Source of the DNA: Ulvibacterium sp965228935
GTDB lineage: Bacteria; Bacteroidota; Bacteroidia; Flavobacteriales; Flavobacteriaceae
DNA length: 64,000 nucleotides
Direction of reading: 5' to 3'
Assembly (NCBI RefSeq): GCF_965228935.1
Contig: NZ_OZ245846.1
Location: 682,001 to 746,000, forward strand
Part shown: piece after piece, positions 34,611 through 43,246 of the stretch
Position numbering within the stretch: the stretch's first letter is position 1
Layout of the letters: each line of letters begins with the position of its first letter
The notes under the pieces: generated by a model
What the model was told of the DNA's origin: nothing
The model's database searches: none
What the model saw: only the letters and a program-made list of their open reading frames with translations
Translations under genes and position numbers: made by a program

Positions 34611-37600
34611 TCAACTGCCTTTTTTGCCTTCTACTTCTAATGACGTAAAACAAGGAGGGGATCAAGTAAAGGGTCAATATGGTCGATGTAATCATTCCCC
34701 CTATGGTAACAATGGCCATAGGAATTCTATATTCCGCCCCTGCATCCCCCAGACCAATGGCATTGGGCAACATTCCGAATATAATGGCCACCGTCGTCAT
34801 AATAACGGCCTTCATTTTGGTCTTCCCGGAAAGGATGGTCGCGCTGTGAATATCCATTTTCTTCTTGCGCATTAACTGTTCGGTATAGTCATGGATCAAA
34901 ATATCGTCATTAACGACTAGGCCAAGCAAGGTGATGATGGCCATCAAGGACATGATATTCATAGTGGTTCCCGCAAAATACATGATTACAAAAACCCCTA
35001 TCAAGGCCATGGGCACGGTAGTGAATATGACCAATGGTTGCCATAGGCTTTCCATAAGCGAGGCCAAAAGCATGTACATTAACAACAACGCCAATAAAAA
35101 TGTTATGGTCATATCGGCCACCGTATTGTCCAATTCCTCTACGTTTCCGCTCCACTGGAAATCAACACCCATAGGCAGGTTTATTCCTTCAAGTTTTGAA
35201 TCAATGACGGCCCTTACATCCCCCAATATATAGCCGGGCGCCAAGGTTGCACTAAACTCGGAAGTCTTTGATTTTTCCTTATGAAGGATTTGGGCAGGGG
35301 CAATTTCATAGGACACCTCGGCCAGCTGGCCTACGGTATACATCCCCGTCGGTGTATGGACCGGGAGTTGCTCGATGTCCATTACCGAGTTGGCTTGGGA
35401 AACCGGAACCTTGACGTTTATGTTGTACTCCACATCATTTTCACTCATCACCGTTGCCTTGATTCCGGTAATGGCACTACGAATGACCAGTGCCAGCTCG
35501 TTCACCGAGATTCCCAATTCGGCCAACAAACGCTTCTTGGGTTTAAACTGGAGCAAAGGTGGCCCGTTTCGTAAACTCGATTCGAAAGAAATCAGGCCCT
35601 CCACATCCTTCAAAAGATCCATGACCTGGTCATTTGCCTTGGAAAGTTGCGCGGCATCATTGGATTTCAAAGAGAATCCCAAATCTCCACTTTCCTCCGA
35701 ATTTATGGTGGCTACTACGGGTTTAACTTCTGGGATTTCTTTGAGATCATTCAATAGTTTCTCCCCAATTTGGGCGTTGGACAGATTCCGCTCCACACTC
35801 TTGTTAAGTTTCAATGAAATATTGGTATAATTGGAACCGGTGGTAAAGGAGTTTTTACTGCCCAACATACTGAGTACCGCTTTTACTTCCGGGTACGAGG
35901 CAATCTTTTGTTCCACCAGTTTTGTCAACTCCCTATTTTTCTCGATCGAGGTGCCCGGTTGCATTTCTAGCTCCACGAACAAATCCCCGTTGTCGGATTC
36001 CGGTTCGAATTCAAACCCGATTTCCTCCAATAGACCCGTACTCATAATAAAGAAAAAGAACATCACGGTAAACAGGATGATGGGGTTGCGTTTTCTGGAC
36101 ATCAACCTTCTTAAAGATCTTTCGTAGATTTCCTGAAGCCTTTCAAATGAAGCAATGATCCAGTTTGAAAATTTGGTGGGTTTTGGATTGTTCTTCAATA
36201 AGATCGAAGCAAGCATCGGGGTCAAGGTAATGGAGACCAGAAGTGAAAAAATGGTCGCGAATGAAATGGTCAAGGCATATTCCCTAAAGAATGCACCGAC
36301 TATGGAATTCATGGAAGCAATAGGTAAGAACACCACCAAGTTGGTTCCCGTGGAGGCCAATACCGCCGTAAAAACTTCCTGTGTACCGGTAACACAGGCC
36401 TCCTTTATGGGCAAGCCCTCTTTTTTGAGGCGGAGAATATTTTCCAAAACCACTATGGAGTTGGAAACCAGGGCCCCAATGGCCACGGCAAAGCTCATCA
36501 ATGACAACATATTGAGTGACCCATCAAAGAGCCGCATGGCCAAAAAATTAATGATAAGCGATACGGGAATGGAGATGCTTACAATTATGGTGGCCTTGAT
36601 GTTGTTTACGAATAGGAATAAAATCAATCCCGTAATCACAATACCCAGAATAACGTTCATCATGGCATCGTTTACCGAGCTTTCAATATATTCCGAGGAG
36701 TCAAATGGCAAACTCAAGGTAACCCCTTCGGGCAGGTTCCTTTGAATTTCAGGTACCAGTTCCTTTACCGCCTTGGCTATGGCCACCGCATTTGCCGTAC
36801 TGCTCTTCTGTACGCCTATCCCCACAATATTGTTCAGCTCCCTTTTTTTGATGCCATCGTAAAAAAAGGCATCGCTTTTTGCCATCTCGAAAGTATCCTT
36901 TACGTTGGCAAAATCGGTCAGTTTCTTTTCCCCATAAGGAGTTGAAATAAAAGTGTTCTCAACAGATTCAACAGAATTGTACTTGCTTCCGGTCTTTACT
37001 ATGGATTCCCTGTTTTCCCCTACAATATCGCCACCGGACATATCCACATTATTGTCCTTTAACTGTGTGGCGACCTCCGTAATGTTCATGCCCAGGCCAT
37101 AGAGGTTTTTTTTATCGACCTCTACATGAATTTCACGTAATTTTCCACCGTTAAACTCAATTTTGGTAACCCCGTCGATACGTGAAATCTTGTCCTTGAT
37201 TTCCCGTCTCGATAGTTGATAGAGTTCGTTGGCATCCACATTTCCGGTAATGATCAAATCCACCACGGAACCGCTGTTCATACTAAAAGGGGCCAATAAA
37301 GGCTTAGATCGTTTGCGAACAAACGGAAGTTTGGCCTCTTTGGGTAAAAAGGAAACTACCAGGTCTATCTTGTTTCGAAGTTCGGCCATGGCCTTATCCT
37401 GGTCTTTATCCAATTCAAATTGAACAATGATCATGGACATATTGGGCATGGAATAGGACTGCATGAGTTTTAATCCATTGATCGTGGCCACTTCTTTTTC
37501 GAGCAGATTGGTAATCTCGGTTTCCACTTCGCCAGGGGTTGCCCCGGGATAGTCGGTTATAATGACCATGGCCGGTAGATTAACCTCTGGCATAAGATTA

Positions 37601-37701
37601 ACCGGCAACTTTACATAAGACATAAATCCAAATAGTAAAAGTGCCAAAAAGACCATGGAAGTGGTTACCGGTCTGGATACTGCAAAATTGGTGACTTGCA
37701 T
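34591..37701 (-). CDS. RND-family efflux pump, inner-membrane permease
   Basis: A 1036-residue protein of normal length for the HAE-1 class, with 12 membrane helices and two large periplasmic loops. N-terminal SRPVTTSMVFLALLLFG and PGATPGEVE are typical. Helix 4 reads AIGALVSNSIVVLEN: where most pumps have Asp-Asp (D407/D408 of AcrB), this one has Ser413-Asn414. Helix 10 reads LVVNDDILIHDY (N931, D932, D933), where relatives have Lys-Asn or Asn-Asn, so the acidic pair appears on helix 10 instead. The pump exports drugs, metabolites or lipids using the proton (or sodium) gradient. It lies 11 bases after the adaptor gene. Confidence 0.93.
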   Translation of the reverse strand: MQVTNFAVSRPVTTSMVFLALLLFGFMSYVKLPVNLMPEVNLPAMVIITDYPGATPGEVETEITNLLEKEVATINGLKLMQSYSMPNMSMIIVQFELDKDQDKAMAELRNKIDLVVSFLPKEAKLPFVRKRSKPLLAPFSMNSGSVVDLIITGNVDANELYQLSRREIKDKISRIDGVTKIEFNGGKLREIHVEVDKKNLYGLGMNITEVATQLKDNNVDMSGGDIVGENRESIVKTGSKYNSVESVENTFISTPYGEKKLTDFANVKDTFEMAKSDAFFYDGIKKRELNNIVGIGVQKSSTANAVAIAKAVKELVPEIQRNLPEGVTLSLPFDSSEYIESSVNDAMMNVILGIVITGLILFLFVNNIKATIIVSISIPVSLIINFLAMRLFDGSLNMLSLMSFAVAIGALVSNSIVVLENILRLKKEGLPIKEACVTGTQEVFTAVLASTGTNLVVFLPIASMNSIVGAFFREYALTISFATIFSLLVSITLTPMLASILLKNNPKPTKFSNWIIASFERLQEIYERSLRRLMSRKRNPIILFTVMFFFFIMSTGLLEEIGFEFEPESDNGDLFVELEMQPGTSIEKNRELTKLVEQKIASYPEVKAVLSMLGSKNSFTTGSNYTNISLKLNKSVERNLSNAQIGEKLLNDLKEIPEVKPVVATINSEESGDLGFSLKSNDAAQLSKANDQVMDLLKDVEGLISFESSLRNGPPLLQFKPKKRLLAELGISVNELALVIRSAITGIKATVMSENDVEYNINVKVPVSQANSVMDIEQLPVHTPTGMYTVGQLAEVSYEIAPAQILHKEKSKTSEFSATLAPGYILGDVRAVIDSKLEGINLPMGVDFQWSGNVEELDNTVADMTITFLLALLLMYMLLASLMESLWQPLVIFTTVPMALIGVFVIMYFAGTTMNIMSLMAIITLLGLVVNDDILIHDYTEQLMRKKKMDIHSATILSGKTKMKAVIMTTVAIIFGMLPNAIGLGDAGAEYRIPMAIVTIGGMITSTILTLYLIPSLFYVIRSRRQKRQLNETIKN

Positions 37702-37712
37702 AGTGTTATCGT

Positions 37713-38726
37713 TTATTGAATCTCTAAAACGGGGCTATTCCTTTCCATTTTGTCTGAACCAGCGGTAATCAGACGTTGCCCTACCCTTAGCCCCTTGATT
37801 ATCTGTACGGAAGTTTCATTACGCCGTCCTATTTTCACATCCTTCTCGACAGCCTTACTATCCTCTATGATGAACACATAATTTCTGCTTCCGATTTGTT
37901 TTAGTGATTCTACAGGAATCCAAATACCCGATAATGATTCCCCGATCTCTAACTGGATTTCTACATGGTTCCCTGTAAAATGAACCCCTTCGTTCCTAAA
38001 AGAGGCGGTAACCCGAAAAGCTTTTCGTTTGGGATCCATCTGTATAGATCTTTCCGTAATCTTTCCTTTGATTATTTTATCAGGGAGTGCCAAAAAAGCA
38101 GTCGCTCCGATTTCGATTTCGGCAATGTCCTCCGATGTCACGTAAAAAATGGTTTCCATTGTAGCTGTTTCCGCCATACTAAATAGCGGTCGTCCCATAC
38201 TTACTTCCTCACCCATTTTGACCGGCACCTGTGTAATAATTCCTGAAAAAGGTGCTCGGATCGTGTTCAAATTTTGCAGCTGCTGGGTCGTTTTGACCTG
38301 AACATCCAATTGGGTTTTATACCCATCAACGGAAACCTTGGAAACGGCACCGGCCTTGAACAGTTCTTGTTGCCTAGTATAGTCTTCGGCAATCCTTTTC
38401 TGTTCGATTCTTGCCTGATCGATCTGCAATTGGTAATTCAAGGGCGGGTATTTAGCGATGATTTCCCCACGCCGTACTTTCTGACCGGGTTGGGCGTTAA
38501 GCTGGGTCACTATTCCGGATTGCTGCGCGACAAAACTGGCCGATTTGGAAAACCGTAGTTCCCCATAATATAGCTTACTTTCCGTATAAGGCGCTTCCTT
38601 TACCGTAATGGCCTTTACATTGATCGGTTCTTTCTTGGTGGATTCCTGTTGGATTTCCGGCCAATAGCATGCCCCCAAAAGGGAACTTGAAATAACCACT
38701 ATCACTAAATGCTTTACTATTTTCAT
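37713..38726 (-). CDS. RND efflux periplasmic adaptor (membrane fusion) lipoprotein
   Basis: A 337-residue protein with lipobox LLGAC (Cys at residue 20). It shows the adaptor order: a first lipoyl half (SFVAQQSGIVTQLNAQPGQKVRRGEII, about 65-95), a helical hairpin (about 100-145), a second lipoyl half (NTIRAPFSGIITQVPVKMGEEV) and beta-barrel and membrane-proximal domains. The helical hairpin is short, as in many Bacteroidota adaptors. It links the pump at 34591 with the outer-membrane channel at 38763. Confidence 0.92.
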   Translation of the reverse strand: MKIVKHLVIVVISSSLLGACYWPEIQQESTKKEPINVKAITVKEAPYTESKLYYGELRFSKSASFVAQQSGIVTQLNAQPGQKVRRGEIIAKYPPLNYQLQIDQARIEQKRIAEDYTRQQELFKAGAVSKVSVDGYKTQLDVQVKTTQQLQNLNTIRAPFSGIITQVPVKMGEEVSMGRPLFSMAETATMETIFYVTSEDIAEIEIGATAFLALPDKIIKGKITERSIQMDPKRKAFRVTASFRNEGVHFTGNHVEIQLEIGESLSGIWIPVESLKQIGSRNYVFIIEDSKAVEKDVKIGRRNETSVQIIKGLRVGQRLITAGSDKMERNSPVLEIQ

Positions 38727-38762
38727 GTGTTTGTTTTTAGTGTTTTTCCAGGGTCTAACCGC

Positions 38763-40076
38763 TCAACTTTTTTGACCCGTTATTCGCAAAATTTGAAGGT
38801 GCGCCAGATGTAAATCCAGATAGGCATTGAGCAATTCCAGTCGGGACTGTGTGAGCCGTAACCGACTTTCTTTAAATTCAATGGTAGTGACGACACCCAG
38901 ACTCAATTGCTTTTTAAAAATTTCTATTTCATTTTCGTTCAAAAGAATGGTTTCCCTATACGTTTCAATATTGGCCATGGCATTGTTATAGGTATTCTCG
39001 GCCGTCTTGAGTTGGTTGAGCAAGTCCTGCTTGGTTTTGGTAAGATTGAGTTCCGCCGTTTCCCTCTCAAGGGTAGCCTTGGCGATTTTGGCCTTGTTGC
39101 TCCCTCCGGAGAGAATGGGCATGCTAATACCCAGCTGAAAAAAGAACAAATTGTTTTCGTTATCGCTAAAATTAAAGTTGTTCGCCTGGGCATCGTAGTT
39201 ATAGCCAGCGGTCAGATTTAATTTTGGGTACCAAAATTTCCTTTTGAGATTGATTTGCCTATCCGCAATTTCCACCTCTTTTTTTAAGGTTTTGAGTTGT
39301 GGTTGTTCCTCTAGGTTTGCCTCGTTGGTATATATGGGATTGTTTAGTCCTATGGTTTCGAGGTCATCGGTTAGCATTATATCCTCCTTCATGGAAATAT
39401 TGGCCAGTACTTTAAGGTCGTTCATCAACTTTCCCAATTGATTTTTGGCATTCTCAAGGGAGGGCAGTGTTTTTTTATAAAATATTTCGGCTTGTTGTAC
39501 CTGCAAGTCACTTACGGTACCCTTGCTGTGCAGTTTCCGTATCTGGGCCAATTGATCTTTTGCCAAGTTTGAATTTTCAACAAGCACCGCCACACTTGCC
39601 TTGGTAAAAAGGGCCTGCCAATACAGGGATGAGGCTTGGGCAACAAGTTCATTGGAGAGATAGGCATTGTTTAAAACACTGATTTCCTCGGCAAGCCTTG
39701 CAATCCGGACAGCGGGAAAAACGGCAGCATCAAAAATGGTCTGGTTCAAGGCGGCATTGGCATTGACACTATTGTTGAAGTTGGTTCTCAACCGGGTTAT
39801 GCTTCCGTCAAAATCATTGATAAAGAGAAAATTTCTATTGAAGTCCCGTTGATAAAACCCATTAAGGCGAACATCCGGCAATAAGGCGGATTTGGCAATT
39901 TTGATTTCCTCCCTTGAAATGAGAACTTGCCTTTCACTTTGCTTTAAATCGATATTGTTCTTTTTGACCATATCGATATATGTTTTCAAATCCATCTCCT
40001 GGGAATAGGACAGGGTATAGATTAAGAAAGCTATACAAGAGAATAACACGGTAAAGGAGCGAAAGTTATACTTCAT
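38763..40076 (-). CDS. TolC-family outer-membrane efflux protein
   Basis: A 437-residue protein with signal peptide (about 1-25) and two OEP repeats. Long amphipathic coiled helices occupy about 50-215 and 265-430, with strand segments between (DVRLNGFYQRDFN and PKLNLTAGYNYDA). Trimeric outer-membrane channel. First gene of the operon TolC, adaptor, RND pump, small membrane protein. Distances of 36 and 11 bases between the first genes support one transcript. Confidence 0.92.
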   Translation of the reverse strand: MKYNFRSFTVLFSCIAFLIYTLSYSQEMDLKTYIDMVKKNNIDLKQSERQVLISREEIKIAKSALLPDVRLNGFYQRDFNRNFLFINDFDGSITRLRTNFNNSVNANAALNQTIFDAAVFPAVRIARLAEEISVLNNAYLSNELVAQASSLYWQALFTKASVAVLVENSNLAKDQLAQIRKLHSKGTVSDLQVQQAEIFYKKTLPSLENAKNQLGKLMNDLKVLANISMKEDIMLTDDLETIGLNNPIYTNEANLEEQPQLKTLKKEVEIADRQINLKRKFWYPKLNLTAGYNYDAQANNFNFSDNENNLFFFQLGISMPILSGGSNKAKIAKATLERETAELNLTKTKQDLLNQLKTAENTYNNAMANIETYRETILLNENEIEIFKKQLSLGVVTTIEFKESRLRLTQSRLELLNAYLDLHLAHLQILRITGQKS

Positions 40077-40123
40077 TTGCTTCGTCGTTTCGTGGTAAAA
40101 AGGGTTGCCCCTCTTTTTCGAAG

Positions 40124-40131
40124 CAAAAGTA
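40124..40131 (-). promoter_or_regulatory. -7 promoter element for the RND efflux operon
   Basis: The minus strand reads TACTTTTG, an exact TAnnTTTG, 47 bases before the TolC start codon. A T-rich TTTTA lies about 17 bases upstream as a poor -33 element. Confidence 0.5.
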
Positions 40132-40654
40132 GAACCGCGCTATACTATAAAAGACTTGCCCTATAAATCAGGACACATTTTTTAGTATCGAATTATAGGG
40201 AACGGGGTATTTGAACCCTCTAAAGGATTTTTCAATAGGACTCAAAACAAAAAATACATACTGAAAAAGCAACGCTCTTGGAAAGTAGTTTGGGGATAAA
40301 AGGTGAATTGTCAAAACCACTAAAAAAGACCCGAAAAGGGACCTTCCAGTAAAATGGATATTGATTTTACTTTTCTGTCCTGTAAAACCGCCGTTTTATG
40401 GCATTGACCGAAAACGTCAATCCAATATTGTAACGAAATCACATCCAAACTGTCTCATAATTAAGCAATCAGTCGTAACGGAAAGGTTTAAATATTTCTT
40501 TTATTTTCATTTCTGGTTTCACATTAAAGGAAACCATATAAAATCCCGCGAATGGAAAAGCCGCTAATATTTAACTTGCAATTTAAAATACCACCGCTTT
40601 GACAATGTTCCGTTTTGGAACGGTAATCTAGGAAAAATAACCAATAAATTCCAT
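40132..40654. other. AT-rich intergenic region, no gene seen
   Basis: Together with the promoter part, 578 bases separate tolC and the CPBP gene. I see a hairpin GGTTTC (40515-40520) with GAAACC (40530-40535) and an overlapping palindrome near CCGTTTTGGAACGG just before the CPBP gene, which may be an operator. One open frame (40361-40567) has neither a plausible composition nor a start context, and I do not count it. Confidence 0.4.
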
Positions 40655-41464
40655 ATGACGATTAAGAGAACTAATGATAACAAGGGATGGTTGTACACCT
40701 TGGCGAGAATAATTTTTTTTTACATCTGTACTATAGTAGCCACTTTATTTAGTTACACCATTACAGAAAATGTATCGGACAGAATCGCAGACCAATTATC
40801 AATGTTCCTTGCAGCAATCTTAACCCTCCTCTTGGTAATAGTATTTACACGTTGGGAAAAACTTAATCTAAATGACGTGGGAATTGTTCCTGGTAAAAAG
40901 AGTGCCTCACGTTTTTCTATTGGCTTTGGCGTTGGATTGTTAATGGCGGTCACGCAAGCTATGATCGTATTAAGTTTTGGTCATTTTCAATTAAAACTCG
41001 TTCCTGAAATAACTATGGCCGAAATAGGTTTACCCTTACTTTTATACGTATTGGCAGGATCTAGAGAAGAATTAGTGTTTCGCTCCTATTCTTTAAGAAG
41101 CTTGAGTTATTCCTTAACTCCTTTTTTGGCATTGGTTATTATGACCACAATCTTTAGTCTGGAACATTTAGTTTCTGGAAATACATGGCAAAACGCAATA
41201 ATAGGTGCTGGCACCGGAGGAATTTTATTTGGTTTGGCGGCCTTAAAGACAAAAGGACTGGCCTTACCCTTAGGGCTTCATATTGCATGGAATTTCGGAC
41301 AATGGTCATTAGGGTTTAAAGGCAGACCGGGCATATGGGAAGCAATAGTTGAAAAAGGATATGAATCGCAGGTTGAAAATATTGGTTTGACTGCTTTTCT
41401 ATTTGTTATGAGTTTGGCCATTGCAGGGGTTTGTATTGTCTATAAAAAGGAAAAGTTATTTTAG
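40655..41464 (+). CDS. CPBP-family intramembrane glutamic endopeptidase (Abi/Rce1-like)
   Basis: A 269-residue protein with about eight membrane helices. The family's three active-site motifs are present: EExxxR as REELVFRSYSL (about residues 146-156), an FxxxH-like motif as FSLEHL near 180, and HxxxN as HIAWNF near 223. CPBP proteases cleave within membranes; bacterial members are linked to bacteriocin immunity or to processing of membrane proteins, and the substrate is unknown here. The gene is more AT-rich than the surrounding operons and stands alone between long non-coding stretches, which hints at separate acquisition. Confidence 0.85.
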   Translation: MTIKRTNDNKGWLYTLARIIFFYICTIVATLFSYTITENVSDRIADQLSMFLAAILTLLLVIVFTRWEKLNLNDVGIVPGKKSASRFSIGFGVGLLMAVTQAMIVLSFGHFQLKLVPEITMAEIGLPLLLYVLAGSREELVFRSYSLRSLSYSLTPFLALVIMTTIFSLEHLVSGNTWQNAIIGAGTGGILFGLAALKTKGLALPLGLHIAWNFGQWSLGFKGRPGIWEAIVEKGYESQVENIGLTAFLFVMSLAIAGVCIVYKKEKLF

Positions 41465-41786
41465 AAAGCAAGACTATAGCTAAGACGGCTATAACAACTG
41501 AAGCGGAAAGAATATAGTTAGCCACCACTACTTAATACTCTATGATAAAATCTTAATTCTTGGCAGACCCGAAAAACCAACATTTTTAGAGAAGATCAGA
41601 TTCTCCTAACCAGTCATGTCAATCTACTGATTTAGCTAAGAACGGATAGAAAGTAAAAATCGTTAAATTTATGTTGTTCATACGATTACCTAGAATGCTC
41701 GAAGAGCGTTTCACGGATAAACTCTGACATGAACAAGAACTGATATAAATGCTATTTTAAGGTAAATAGTTACTAATTCCGGGAAA
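41465..41786. other. Intergenic region, no gene seen
   Basis: A stretch of 322 AT-rich bases. TATAGC and GCTATA soon after the CPBP stop can form a short hairpin (near 41475-41496), but with no U-run. I see no open frame of note and no recognisable RNA. Confidence 0.4.
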
Positions 41787-42881
41787 ATGAAAATAGGATG
41801 GCTACGACCAAAAGTAAAAAGTCGGGTTGCAAAAATTTTATGGATTACACTGTTCTGGATGGTGATTTCAGTATTCCAATTTTTAGCAAGCTATTCAACG
41901 CTGATTCAATTCAACTACGACTTCACCGGTCTCAATGTTATCATGATTTTAAAGGGTAGTATTATCACGGGTTTTATTGCTGGGCTGCTCGGAGGTAGTT
42001 TTGTTGTTCTTCTATGGGGTAAATGGCTTAGGACCAAATCTTACGGTTGGTCCTTGCTAAATATTTTATGGTCCTATACTCTGGTATATTTAATAATTGC
42101 GGTAATTAGTGGATTACTTTTCCACGCCATTCGGCTAGACGTTCCAATGTTTCATCTGGAGGCATTGCAAGCTACCTTGGCCCATCTTGCTTCGCTTATA
42201 GGGGTTTATAATTATCTGTTTTGGCTTTTGGTAGTTATCGTAACATTTATCGCCTTGCTTGTGAACGATAAATACGGGCCCGGGGTATTCCGGTCCTTTT
42301 TATTGGGAAAGTACTTCCACCCGAAAAGAGAAGATCGCATTTTTATGTTCTTGGACCTTCGGGGGTCAACTGTCATTGCTGAGCGATTAGGTGAAAATCA
42401 ATATTTCCACTTCTTAAAAGACGTCTTTAGAGACGCTACTCCGGGGATAATAAATTCAAAAGGAGAAATCTATCAGTACGTAGGCGATGAAATCGTCATA
42501 AGTTGGAAGAAGGATTCAGGAATACGGAATGCAAATTGCCTGCAATGCTTTTTTGATATTCAGCAATGCTTTTTGGACAAGGCCTCCTATTACCGGGAGA
42601 CCTTTGACGGAATTGTCCCGGAATTTAAGGCAGGTTTGCATTATGGATTTGTCATGACCGGGGAAATTGGCGTCGTAAAACGTGACATTGCACATTCGGG
42701 CGATGTATTGAACACGACGGCTCGAATTCAGTCCAAATGCAATGAACTAGGGGTGAACATATTGATATCCAAGTATCTGCTGGAAAAGCTGGAATTACTA
42801 CCCACTCCTTTTAAACCGACAATGGTCGGGGAGATGGCACTGCGGGGAAAACAACAAACCGTAATGTTATATACGTTATAG
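41787..42881 (+). CDS. Membrane-bound class III adenylate/guanylate cyclase
   Basis: A 364-residue protein with four membrane helices (about 18-40, 50-78, 92-115 and 138-160) and a C-terminal class III cyclase domain (about 184-364). Catalytic residues are in place: metal-binding D190 (MFLDLRGST) and D234 (QYVGDEIVISW), and transition-state N309 and R313 (GDVLNTTARIQ). It should therefore make a cyclic nucleotide, although whether from ATP or GTP is not decided by the residues I can align. The short membrane part is not a classic sensor domain. It sits in the same loosely packed stretch as the CPBP gene. Confidence 0.88.
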   Translation: MKIGWLRPKVKSRVAKILWITLFWMVISVFQFLASYSTLIQFNYDFTGLNVIMILKGSIITGFIAGLLGGSFVVLLWGKWLRTKSYGWSLLNILWSYTLVYLIIAVISGLLFHAIRLDVPMFHLEALQATLAHLASLIGVYNYLFWLLVVIVTFIALLVNDKYGPGVFRSFLLGKYFHPKREDRIFMFLDLRGSTVIAERLGENQYFHFLKDVFRDATPGIINSKGEIYQYVGDEIVISWKKDSGIRNANCLQCFFDIQQCFLDKASYYRETFDGIVPEFKAGLHYGFVMTGEIGVVKRDIAHSGDVLNTTARIQSKCNELGVNILISKYLLEKLELLPTPFKPTMVGEMALRGKQQTVMLYTL

Positions 42882-43246
42882 ATGAATACTTGAACAGAGT
42901 GCCCTAAAAGATTGGTGCCCCCTTTTTTTGCATTATACGGATAGGGCAAACGTGGCGCCTACTCATTTTGGTCAGGTATCGTCACCAAAGTTCAAAAAGG
43001 ACAAATTTTTTCAACAAAAGCAGTTCCATAAAACTAATAATTCTCGGGAATCCCCTCTACCTTCTCATTTTGTTCCATTAAATTGCCGTTTCATAAAATC
43101 TGTTTAGAAATCCAGTAGATTCCGGCTAAACTCCGGTCCTTGGAACAAAAAACTTCAATATCGTCTATGGATATCTCAAGTGAATTCTTATAAAGAATGG
43201 CTTATCTCGGAGATAACTTGTAAATTACATCTAACGAACTCCCCAA
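42882..43246. other. Intergenic region with two small inverted repeats
   Basis: A convergent gap of 365 bases. TGCCCTA (42900-42906) and TAGGGCA (42942-42948) could pair after the cyclase stop, with a run of seven T inside the loop. TTATCTC-G-GAGATAA (43202-43216) is a perfect palindrome 31 bases after the sulfatase stop on the minus strand and may help end that transcript. No gene is evident. Confidence 0.4.

Noticed and set aside
36155..36745. Long open frame on the plus strand (196 codons) inside the RND pump gene
   Set aside because: Antisense to a clear RND permease; composition is a mirror of membrane helices, no family resemblance.
40361..40567. 68-codon frame in the gap between tolC and the CPBP gene
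   Set aside because: Odd composition (many Phe, His, Lys), no start context, no similarity I recognise; treated as chance.
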